Under the pieces are notes generated by a model. It was not told the DNA's origin. It did not search any database and was given only the letters and a program-made list of their open reading frames with translations. A DNA stretch of 64,000 bases from Avena insularis (lineage: Eukaryota; Streptophyta; Magnoliopsida; Poales; Poaceae): NCBI GenBank assembly GCA_023614405.1, contig CM042684.1:473937650-474001649 (forward strand), read 5' to 3'. This document shows, piece by piece, positions 10,978 to 20,708 of the stretch (its first letter is position 1; every line of letters starts with the position of its first letter). The position numbers and the translations under genes are program-made.

Positions 10978-12246
10978 ATCTACTCAATGCACAAACTATG
11001 GCGTAATTGAACCAGAAATTTTTCAACATGCCTAGATTGAGTGCAAAGAAGTAGATCGGGCCTAGAAACTACAAGACGACGAGTTCTATGTGAAACGACA
11101 TCCTTCTAGACAATGTTCCACCCAACAAATGACACATCTAGCCAAAGATGGGGAGGGAGGGAGTTACCCTCACTCATTGGAGGAAGAACACGGAGGAGAA
11201 GGTACCCGGAGGCGCGGAGAAGAAGATCCGGGGAGGCCCGGAAAATACGGTGGCCGGAGAGGCTCCGGGGAGGGTGGGGGACGGCAGGTGGCGGCTGAGG
11301 AGGAGGAGAGGGTTGGGGGAGAAGTGCTGCTCGTTATGAGCCCTTCCCCCCGATCCCTGCCCTTAAAGACGAAATCCACCAAGGCCGGATTATCCGGCCT
11401 ACACTTGGGCCGGATTATCCGGCCTTAAATCTGAAATTCTGTTGTACACAGATTTAGGCCCGCGCGTCCCCAAACAACACCCCCACAAGGTGTACAAGGG
11501 ACTTGTGTGCGAGAATAGATGGCTAAGAGGTAGGGAAAGGCTTAGGATTAAGAAATCCAAACTGAGATGGTACTACTCACTCAAAATTGCATGAACCAAA
11601 TCAAATAAGAGCCAAAATTGAGTGTGATTCCCATAAGAACATGAGATGAGCAAAAAACAACCAAAAAGATCCACCAAAAATCCAACTCTCCTCATGGAAG
11701 AGGGCGGTGGCCGAAGCCACCTTGTTAGAGTGTATGGTATGACACCGCGAAGATATATCTTGGGTTCACGACCAATACTCATCAATAAGCTCACATATCA
11801 CAAAATGATATTAAGAGAAATGACTCAACTTGCTTTCGGCATTATGGGGGGAGGGTTAGCCCAATTAATTAGGACCATAGTCCCCCTATTTCCATGCCCA
11901 CATCTAGACCAAATAAGACTGGGATGTACGAGTGAGTGCATGGGTAATCAAGACAAACTCCTGGAATCAATGATATTTAGCTCATTCCTCAAGTAGCAGA
12001 ACCTTGCTTCATCAAGTGGCTTCGTGAAAATATCAGCAAGTTGGTTCTTCGTGCTCACAAAAGATAGACAATATCGCCTCGAGCAACATGGTCTCGAATA
12101 AAATGATTCCGAATCTCAATATGCTTTGTCCTTGTGTGCTGTACCGGATTGTACGCAATTTTGATTGCACTTTCATTATCACATAAAATAGGCACTTTGT
12201 CACAATTGACACTATATTCCTTTAAAGTTTACCTCATCCACAATAA
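10978..12246 (-). other. SIRE internal spacer between RNase H and the extra ORF
   Basis: The right part (about 12000-12246) still reads, with breaks, as the C-terminal part of RNase H on the minus strand (for example a segment reading TKNQLADIFTKPL). The rest is GC-variable spacer without a convincing frame. Two perfect 17-mer palindromes lie at 11383-11399 and 11408-11424. Confidence 0.6.
11383..11424. repeat. Two perfect copies of the 17-bp palindrome
   Basis: GGCCGGATTATCCGGCC occurs exactly at 11383-11399 and again at 11408-11424, 25 bp apart. It is the same sequence as in the LTR U3 array, but here it lies in the internal region between pol and the extra ORF. Confidence 0.95.
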
Positions 12247-14289
12247 CTAAGTGCAAGCACTAGCAGCAACAACATATTCAGCTTCGGCGGTGGAGAGAGA
12301 GATACAATTCTGCTTTTTAGATGACCAACACACTAGAGATCTTCCTAGACAAGCTCCAGAAATGGATTTCCGATCATCCTTATCACCAGCCCAATCTGAA
12401 TCAGTATAACCACATAGAGAGAAATTGGAGCCCTTGGGATACCAGAGACCAAAGTTAGGGGAATGAACCAAATATCGAAAGATCCTCTTGACCGCCACTA
12501 AGTGACTTTCTTTAGGAGCTGCTTGATACCTTGCACACACCCCCACACTCAACACAATATCGGGTCTAGATGCGCAGAGGTAAAGTAGAGAGCCGATGAT
12601 GGACCGGTATACCTTTTGATCCACATCTTTGCCATGGGGGTTAAGTTCAAGGTGACATTTTGTTTGCATCGGAGTGGCGACACCATTAAGATCCGTCATC
12701 TTGAATCTCTTGAGAATGTCTTGGATGTACTTAGCTTGATTGATGAAGGTTCCTTCTCTAAGTTGCTTGATCTCAAATCCAAGAAAGAACCGTAATTCCC
12801 CCATCATAGACATCTCAAACCTGTCAGTCGTAAGCTTTGAAAATTCATCATTAAAAGCTTTATTAGTAGAACCAAAGATGATATCGTCTACATATAGTTG
12901 GCATACGAAGAGCTCCCCCTTAACCTTCTTAGTAAAAAGAGTGGGATCGATTTGCCCAACTTCGAAGCCACGGTCTAGCAAAAGCTCTTTAAGGTGCTCA
13001 TACCACGCACGTGGGGCTTGTTTAAGGCCATGGAGTGCCTTATCGAGTTTGTAGACATGGTTCAGGAAGTTAGGATCCTCAAATCCTGGGGGTTGCTTTA
13101 CATATACCAACTCATGTAGAGGACCATTAAGGAAAGCACTCTTGACGTCCATTTGCTGCAATTTAAAATTATTATGGGCAGCATAAGTAAGAAGGATACA
13201 AATGGACTCAAGCCGAGCCATAGGAGCGTAGGTCTCGCCGAAGTCAATGCCCTCAACTTGAGAATAGCCTTGTGCCACAAGTCTCGCCTTGTTCCTCACA
13301 ACAATGCCATTCGCATCTTCCTTGTTTTTAAATATCCATTTAGTGTTGATAACATTGCGGCAATCTTTGGGCTTCTCCACGAGTTTCCAGACCTTGTTGC
13401 GCTCAAAATTATTCAGTTCTTCATGCATAGCAACAACCCAGTCCAGATCTTCAAGAGCTTCAAATACTTTCTTGGGTTCCACCATTGAGATGTGAGCTTG
13501 ATGCTCACCAAAACTTGCCAATTCCCTTCTTGTAGAAACTCTTCGTCGAAGATCACCTACAACCTTATCGAGAGTGTGACCCCGTAACTCAAAGTTCCGA
13601 TCAGCACGAGCCTTGCGACGAAGTTCAGTAAGTTTGTTGTCTCTTGGTGGAATAGTTTCATCACTTGAATCTTCATTGGAATCATTTGCTCGACCTTGAT
13701 TGGAATCCGAATTAACAGATGTAGGAGGTGATGAAGCATGTCCTTGAGGAGGTTCAGTAGCCGTAACAGGAGGCTGCTGAACAACTGGTGATTCAGGGCC
13801 GGATAATCCGGCCGATGGTGAGGCCGGATAATCCGGCCTGTGAGAACTTGTTGCAACTTCATCGGGCTGCCCGGGATTTGCTTGAGCTGGCGAGGGGCCG
13901 GATAATCCGGGGTCAGCCGAAAAATCCGGCCTAGAGCTTGCAGCGATTTCTTCAACACCAGGAGCAGGTTGTTCGTCAGGAGAGGGGTGGCCGGATAATC
14001 CGGTGTCTATCGGATAATCCGGCCTGGAGCTTTCTGGAACATCTTGACCTTCAGCAATTGATGGGGATGGTGTAGAGGTTACTCCTGTGGTTGGAACATG
14101 TTGAGTATGTGTAGATGAGGGCTCTTCATGAGTAGAGCATTGTCCTTCCCGATCCGCCACAAGGGGTTCCTCAATGGGGCGGAAAAATCTCACGCCCATT
14201 CTTCTTATGGCATCTTGGGGTATTTCAACATCTGCATCACAAACATCAACTTGCTCTGCACGGGAGCCGTCATTTTCTTCGAACACCAC
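12247..14289 (-). CDS. Copia pol: integrase C-terminus, linker, reverse transcriptase, RNase H
   Basis: This is a 680-codon open frame. Residues about 1-40 continue the integrase C-terminal region. Residues about 40-215 form a Pro/Ser-rich linker. Residues about 265-510 are an RVT_2 reverse transcriptase with the family motifs [25 protein letters not shown] and the catalytic LYVDDIIFG. RNase H follows with YTDSDWAGD and STAEAEY. The enzyme would copy element RNA into DNA in virus-like particles. The linker is odd: it is encoded by six copies of the GGCCGGATAATCCGGCC palindrome (peptide forms RPDYP and GLSG). The integrase part proper lies upstream at 14446-15003, separated by a frame break. 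The RT core looks intact. The element as a whole is interrupted. Confidence 0.9.
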   Translation of the reverse strand: MVFEENDGSRAEQVDVCDADVEIPQDAIRRMGVRFFRPIEEPLVADREGQCSTHEEPSSTHTQHVPTTGVTSTPSPSIAEGQDVPESSRPDYPIDTGLSGHPSPDEQPAPGVEEIAASSRPDFSADPGLSGPSPAQANPGQPDEVATSSHRPDYPASPSAGLSGPESPVVQQPPVTATEPPQGHASSPPTSVNSDSNQGRANDSNEDSSDETIPPRDNKLTELRRKARADRNFELRGHTLDKVVGDLRRRVSTRRELASFGEHQAHISMVEPKKVFEALEDLDWVVAMHEELNNFERNKVWKLVEKPKDCRNVINTKWIFKNKEDANGIVVRNKARLVAQGYSQVEGIDFGETYAPMARLESICILLTYAAHNNFKLQQMDVKSAFLNGPLHELVYVKQPPGFEDPNFLNHVYKLDKALHGLKQAPRAWYEHLKELLLDRGFEVGQIDPTLFTKKVKGELFVCQLYVDDIIFGSTNKAFNDEFSKLTTDRFEMSMMGELRFFLGFEIKQLREGTFINQAKYIQDILKRFKMTDLNGVATPMQTKCHLELNPHGKDVDQKVYRSIIGSLLYLCASRPDIVLSVGVCARYQAAPKESHLVAVKRIFRYLVHSPNFGLWYPKGSNFSLCGYTDSDWAGDKDDRKSISGACLGRSLVCWSSKKQNCISLSTAEAEYVVAASACT
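13797..14023. repeat. Palindrome array inside the pol coding sequence
   Basis: Six copies of GGCCGGATAATCCGGCC or close variants occur at 13797-13813, 13822-13838, 13896-13910, about 13917-13931, 13989-14003 and 14010-14023. The first two are perfect. They are the reverse complement of the U3 17-mer and encode the Pro/Ser-rich linker between integrase and reverse transcriptase. Confidence 0.92.
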
Positions 14290-14445
14290 ACTACAAGATT
14301 CTACAATAGTTCCGGAGAGCTTATTGTAGACTCTATAAGTGTGGGATTCGGCACCATAACCAACAAAAATACCTTCTAGAGCCTTAGATTAAAACTTAGA
14401 TAAACGAACTCCCTTGATGAGAACGAAACACTTATACCCGAATAC

Positions 14446-15003
14446 TCAAAAGTATGAGATGTTTGGCTTGTTACCGGTAAGTATTTCATATGGAGTCTTG
14501 TCCAAGAATTTACGGAGGTATAACCGGTTGGAAGAATGACAAGCGGTTGAGATTGCTTTAGCCCAAAAGTTATATGGAGACTTGAATTCGGCTAGCATTG
14601 ACCTTGCCATATCCATTAGAGTCCGATTCTTCTTCTCGGCTACACCATTTTGTTGAGGGGTGTACGCAGCGGAATATTGATGTTTTATCCCCTCTTCACT
14701 TAGGAACTCATTTAAGGTGCAGTTCTTGAACTCGGAGCCGTTATCACTTCTTATAGCCAGAATAGGGACGTTGTGTTGACGTTGAACCTCGTTGGCAAAG
14801 TCGATGACCGTTTGTTGAGTTTCACTCTTCAACTTGAAGAAATAAACCCAAGTGTATCTTGAGTAATCATCAACAATCACAAGATAGTACTTCTTCCCAC
14901 CGAGCCTTGCATGAGATGGAGGTCCGAAGAGGTCCACATGAAGGAGCTCTAAGATCCATTTTGACGAGATAATAGTCTTCCTTCGATGAGGAGAGTCATG
15001 CAT
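14446..15003 (-). CDS. Copia integrase core (DDE)
   Basis: This open frame of 185 codons carries the integrase catalytic core. The three acidic residues are seen in the expected contexts: D in ELLHVDLFGP, D in IRSDNGSEF and E in NGVAEKKN. The zinc-binding HHCC region lies just upstream (15004-15132), with a stop in it. It reads HRRLAHANM at the point where the nested gypsy-type element begins. The enzyme joins element DNA to the host chromosome. It lies between the protease (far right, beyond the insertion) and the reverse transcriptase. Confidence 0.9.
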   Translation of the reverse strand: MHDSPHRRKTIISSKWILELLHVDLFGPPSHARLGGKKYYLVIVDDYSRYTWVYFFKLKSETQQTVIDFANEVQRQHNVPILAIRSDNGSEFKNCTLNEFLSEEGIKHQYSAAYTPQQNGVAEKKNRTLMDMARSMLAEFKSPYNFWAKAISTACHSSNRLYLRKFLDKTPYEILTGNKPNISYF

Positions 15004-15133
15004 TTTCCCTTCAACACAAGCCCTGCAAACACGATCTTTGGCAAAGGAGACATTTTATTTTAGTCCAAGGATGTGGCCACCCTTGTGGAGACTTTGCAAA
15101 GTTCTCATATTGGCGTGGGCTAGTCGGCGATGC

Positions 15134-16717
15134 TGATACATTGCAAATGTACCTATAATTTTTGATGTTCCATGCTTGGTTTTATCCACTTTCTTGTGTT
15201 TTGTCCACACTTTGGAGTACTTTTCATATGATTTCTTGGACTAACCTATTAACAAGAGCCACAGTGCCAGATGCCTGTTTTCTATTGTTTTTGGTTCCAG
15301 GAAAGTCAGAAAATGAATATTCTCAGAATTGGACGGGACAAAAGCCAAAGTGCATATTTTTCCGGAAGTCATCAGATGCTAGAATATGAGACGGAGAAGG
15401 GCTGGGGGGCGGCCACACCACCTGGCTGCGCGACCAGGCCTGGCTCGCCGGGGTGGTCCGGCGACCCGGCACCTCGGCCTCCTTCCGCCTATATATTGCC
15501 CTCGGGACGAAAACCCTAAGCACTCGATCAAAAATCCACGAAAGAGTCTATAGCCGCCATCATCTCCATCCCTAGATCGGGAGGGATCTGAAGCTCTTCC
15601 CGGCACCCTGCCGGAGAGGGGAATTCACCCTGGAGGCCTTCTTCATCATCATGCAAGCCTCCGGTGTGATGCGTGAGTAGTTCATCTCTGGACTATGGGT
15701 CCATGTAGTAGCTAGATGGCTGGTTCTCCTCCTTTGTGCTTCCATGTCTAGATCTTGTGAGCTCCATTCATGATCAAGATCATCTATTTGTAATTATGCA
15801 TGTTATGTTTGCGGGGATCCGATGGATATTGAGATGCTATTTCAGATTGATTATTGATTCTATCATGTCTTTGTTATTTGTGATCTTGCATGCTTTCCGT
15901 TGTTAGTATCTATCTTGGCCAAGTAGATGCTAGCAACTCCAAGAGTTAGTATTTATGCTCGATAGTGGGTTCATGCCTCTGGTAATCTGGGGAAGTGACA
16001 GAAATCTCTAAGGTACTAGATGTGTTGTTGCTACTAGGGATAAAACAACAATCCTTTGTTCATAGAACAATCGTATTGTTTACTTTACACGCAACTCGTA
16101 AAGCAATAATCTATTGCTTGCAACTTAATACTGGAGGGGGTTCGGATGATAACCTGAAGGTGGATTGTTAGTCATAGATGCAGTTGGATGGGCGGTCTAT
16201 GTATAATGTTGTAGTGCCCAATCAAGTTCCAAAGGAGTCAAGATGATTAGTATATGCATGTATTGCTTTCTCGATGTTTGTCAATTGCCCCGCTGTAATT
16301 TGTTCACCTAGCATGTTATCTATCTTAAGGAGAGCCACCTCTAGTGAAATATGGACCCCGGTCCTTTCTTTTACATTCAATCTATAAATTGTTTAGTGCT
16401 TTGTGTTTACTTTCTGCAAACTATTACTTCCTTCCATTCGATACGTTTAATCCTTTGTTTTCAGCAAAACCGGTGAGATTGAAAACCTCATCGCAAGTTG
16501 GGGACAGAGTTCTGTGGTTGTGTTGTGCAGGTCTCCACGTTGTCTTTGGCACCCGAGTACTGCGCCCATCAACGTTTAGCTAGCTACACCTTTGGGGTGT
16601 TTCCTTGCTCCTACTGGATTAATAACCTTGGTTTCATACTGAGGGAAAACTTGCTGCTGTGCTTATCATACCTTCCTCTTGGGGTTCCCAACGAGCTCGA
16701 TATAATTTGGGCCATCA
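15134..16717 (+). repeat. 5' LTR of the nested gypsy-type element
   Basis: It is 1584 bp, TGATACATTGC to GGGCCATCA. The 3' LTR is 22 bp shorter, with the largest difference in the GC-rich stretch near 15400-15480, where the copies differ by an indel and substitutions. Otherwise the two are very similar. Confidence 0.92.
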
Positions 16718-16728
16718 AGCATATTTTA

Positions 16729-16746
16729 TGGCGCCGTTGCCGGGGA
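16729..16746 (+). other. Primer-binding site, tRNA-Asp type
   Basis: TGGCGCCGTTGCCGGGGA, 11 bases after the LTR end, is an exact match to the tRNA-Asp 3' end complement used by many plant gypsy elements. Confidence 0.9.
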
Positions 16747-16947
16747 GTCAAGGACATCTTCACAAGGGGAGTCCCTCATAACCAATCTCTTTACTTTGTT
16801 ATTTTTGTTTTGCTTAGTTCCTTTTTGCTTTGTTTGTTTGTTTCTTTATCAAAAACACACACAAAATTAGTTTTACAAGTTTGCTTTCTTATTCAAAAAC
16901 ACAAAAAATTAAGTCTCCTTTAGTTGTCACCTCTTCCTTGGTTCACC

Positions 16948-17571
16948 ATGTTGATCCCTAAATTCACCCTGAAAGACCTTTCAATTGGTAGTGGTTCTAT
17001 AATTGGGAAAGATAATATTGAACAATTCTTTAATCATGTTAGTAAACATGAGGATACTGAGGATAGATCTCTTACAGAACTTGCTCCAAACTATGAGATT
17101 GCTGCAGCTTCTTTAATTCACATGTTAGAAGCTAGGTTTGTTAACCTCAACCCCTTAATGCAAGTAATGTTTCTTAAGCTTAAAGAAATTGAGGACCCTG
17201 AAAAGAGGGATTTTATTCTAGAAACTTTGTTTAAGGAGTTCTATGATGTTGCCAAGGAAGCTAGGAAAGTCTCTGAATGTTTCAATATGCTAGGCTCATG
17301 TGTAGATGTTGTTGGTACACGAGAAAAGATGAACAAAACTGAACCTAATGGGGAGGAACCTAAGATACCAATACCCTTTAAACTAGTAGCAATGCATGAA
17401 GCCATAGAAAAGAATCTTGATTGGATCGTTCCTGAAAACCCGTTTGATGAAAGTAGTGAACCTAAGAGCACTGAGAGAGGATCCTCTAGAACTTATTTGG
17501 ATGAGATACCTTGTCTTGTTGAAGATATTTCTGGTATTGATCTTAATGCTTCTTCATTTGAGAATACTTGA
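16948..17571 (+). CDS. Uncharacterised ORF of a non-autonomous gypsy-type element
   Basis: This is an intact frame of about 208 codons beginning at the second methionine (MLIPKFTLKDLS), about 200 bp after the primer site. The frame is also open from 16924. It is rich in charged helical stretches (MLEARFVNLNPLMQVMF, then an EIEDPEKRDF segment). It has no zinc knuckle, protease or polymerase motif. Its position is that of gag, but I do not recognise the protein as a standard gag. It may be a reduced gag or a structural protein kept for packaging. The region after it (17572-18796) is non-coding. Confidence 0.6.
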   Translation: MLIPKFTLKDLSIGSGSIIGKDNIEQFFNHVSKHEDTEDRSLTELAPNYEIAAASLIHMLEARFVNLNPLMQVMFLKLKEIEDPEKRDFILETLFKEFYDVAKEARKVSECFNMLGSCVDVVGTREKMNKTEPNGEEPKIPIPFKLVAMHEAIEKNLDWIVPENPFDESSEPKSTERGSSRTYLDEIPCLVEDISGIDLNASSFENT

Positions 17572-18796
17572 TCCTTTTTCTTGCTTCTTATGCCTAACTT
17601 AAAGGCGTTAAAGAAAAGTACTTATTGGGAGATAATCCAAAAGTTTTAGATGAGTCTTGGAAGTTATTACCTCTGTAATAACCGCTCCATATCCTTTTTA
17701 TTTGCTTTTTGTGCCAAGAGTAACCTCTAATGAGAGTGAAGTAATGATTGGGAAAGTTGTTGTCCCGAAACAGATTTCTATGCTTCACCGTAAAAATTCG
17801 TGTAAAATATCTGAACGTCTTTTTGAGGCGTGAATTTTTGTACTTCTGCCCCAGGTTCTTATCTAACTTTCGTTAGTTCAACACTTTTTATTTGAGCAAC
17901 ATAAGGTCTTCGAAAAATTTCGTCTTTACCTGCTGGTCTGTTTTGACAGATTTCTGCCATTTTCTGCATTTGCTTCTTGTTGGTTCCTTTTTGAGTTCTT
18001 TTGGGGAATTGAGCTTTTTGAGGGAAGTGCTTCAGTACCTAGTGTTCTAATGGAAGTTTATTTGGTGTTAGAACTGAACCTTAAGACTTATTTATCTTGA
18101 GTGCACTAATGTTGCTAATAAAGATTGTGTGAAGTTTTGTATGAAGGAAAAATTTCAGGTGTATGGAAGGAATGAGTAATGAGATGAAGGATGGACTAAA
18201 GATAAAGCTTGGGGATGCCACGCGTGTCACCCCGAGAAATATCCAAGAAGTACAAGCGTCAAAGCTTGGGGATGCCCAAGGCATCCCCTTCTTCATCAAT
18301 AAAAATCCCAGGTTTCTTCCAAACGCTTCATTTTTATTGTTTCATGCACAGTTGTGTTAATCTTGGAGCGTCTTATTTTTCGTTTTCGTTTTGGTTTTTC
18401 GTTTGCTTGGTTTGCTGAATAAATTGGTTGGACCCCCTCTTTCATACATTGGTTTGCAAATAGTTTGGTTTGGTTTGGAAAAGAGTAGGAAAGTTCATAC
18501 TTATGTGGTAAAAAGAGCTTGTTTTCGACTATGGACTATGCTTTGTCATGCCAATGCTTGATATTGTTTTGGCTTTATGCTTAGTACTCTTTGCTGTAGC
18601 ATGACTTGTTATAAACAATTGAGATTGCTTAATGTGCCTTGGATGAATCATGCGTTGTTTTAGCATATTAAAGCATAGTATAGTGGTATTCTCCTTTGAT
18701 GCTTTATTTGGGTTGACTTGGCACATGCTCACACCATGTTATGACTATCTCAAGTCACCATATCCTTTATGATCCTTTAGTTTTCAACTTGTAGTA
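17572..18796 (+). other. Non-coding internal region of the gypsy-type element
   Basis: No convincing frame is present. The sequence contains two copies of the purine-rich motif AAGCTTGGGGATG (from about 18206 and 18270), the same motif that lies immediately before the 3' LTR at about 29206-29218. Confidence 0.75.
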
Positions 18797-18801
18797 TCAC
18801 T

Positions 18802-20708
18802 TGTAGGGGTTCGTAGCATGGAAAACAAAAATTTTCTATCGCATACAAACAAACAAGCCAAGATCTATCTTCTAGATTGCAGCAACGAGTCGATGGAATA
18901 ACTCACCCTCGAAGATTCCAAAGTGTTTAACGAGAGCAGATTCTCGTGGGTGATGTAGTCGTACTCTTTCCGATCTCAAGATCGCGTAGACGATCCTTCC
19001 AGCGCCACGTTCCGGCAGCGCTCCCGTAGTCGGTCACACGTTCGGTACTCGACGAAGACCTTCCTCTCCCTTGTTCCAGCAGGCAGCGGAGGTTGTAGCA
19101 CTCTCCTCGCGATTCCGGCCTGGCAGCGTGGTACCGGAAGTAGAGGGGAAATCCCGCAGGGCTTCGCCTTAAGCCGGTGCGAGTATGGTGGAGCTTATGA
19201 GAGAGGCTATTAGTGGTCTAGTAATTAGACACACCAATTAGAAGGCTCTAAACCAATTAGAAGGCTCTAAACCGAAATAGCTCTAAACCGGGGTCTAGAT
19301 CTAGGGTTTAGTTTAGAGGATAGGAAACTTGTGTGTCTAGGAGGGGAGCCCTGCCCCTCCTTATATAGGTGGGAGGGCTGGCCGGCCAAGGGGAGGAGTT
19401 CCTCCCCAACTCGGCCTAGGGAGGTGCGCCGGCCAAGGGGAGGAACCCTCCTCCAACTCGGCCTCCACCTCTCCTCCTCTTTTCCCACTTCCCAAAACTG
19501 CCGTTTGACTTTCAAACTAGCCGTTTGACTTTTCAATTTAGGATTTAAATAAATCCTTTATTTGGGACAGCAAGAATACTTAGTACATGATGCAATCATT
19601 CCAATATGTAATGACACACTCATGTACCCTTCCCCTTCAGTCTTGGGACATTCCGGTACCTTCTAGAATGTTCACGATGAAAACACCGGAACGATTCACC
19701 AACTCCGAATCGGGACTTTCCTTATATGAATCTTATTCTCCGGACCATTCCGGATCTCCTCGTGATATCCCGGATCCCATCCGAGACTCCGAACAACATT
19801 CGGTCTCTTTCTCATAATACCATAACTACTCAAAACAACGTCGAATCCTTAAGTGTGTCTCCCTACGGTTCGTGAATTATGCGGACATGATCGAGACACT
19901 TCTCCGAACAATAACCAATAGAGGAATCTGGAAATTCATATGGCTCCCACATATTTCATCGATTACTTTGCGATCGAATGAACCACTTACATACGATACC
20001 AATTTCCCTTTGTCTCACGATATGTTACTTATCCGAGGTTATGATCGTCGGTATCTCTGCATACCTAGTTCATCCTCGTTACTGATAAGTACTCTTTTCT
20101 CGTTCCCGTGATATGTGATCCCTTGTGACCAAGTCACATGCTTGCAAGCTAATTGGATGACATTTCACCGAGAGGGCCCAGAGAATATCTATCCGTCATG
20201 TGGATGGACAAATCCACTCTTGATCCATGTGTTTCAACCAATACTTTCCAAACACTCAATGCCACCTTTATAGCCACCTGTTACGGTGTGGTGTTTGATG
20301 ACATCAAAGCATCCATCCAAGAAAGGTGATATGCATGATCTCATGGTCGAAGGAATTAGGTTACTATGTATCGTAAAGCATATAGCAATTGAACTATTGA
20401 AATGACTTGATCTTTATGCTACGCTTGTCTATAGGAGTATGTCCACCATATCATTCTCCTAACGATATGATCTTGTTGTTGATAACATCTCAATGTTCAT
20501 GATAGGGAAACCACAATCATCAATCAACCAACAAGCTAGTGAAGTATAGAGGCTATACTAGGGACTTCAAATTAAGTTTACAAATCACACAAGTATTAAT
20601 GGTTTCCTTGTTAATACTATTATAGCATGAATGTAAACATTTATCATAAACACAAAGATATATAATAATATCTATATTTATTATTGCCTCTAGGGCATAT
20701 CTCCAACA
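18802..20708 (-). repeat. 3' LTR of the Angela-type element
   Basis: It is 1907 bp, with a TATA box as TTATATA near 19361 (minus-strand promoter). The GC-rich part at 18900-19480 differs from the other LTR by many 1-4 nt indels, while the remaining 1.2 kb is almost identical. Confidence 0.92.
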
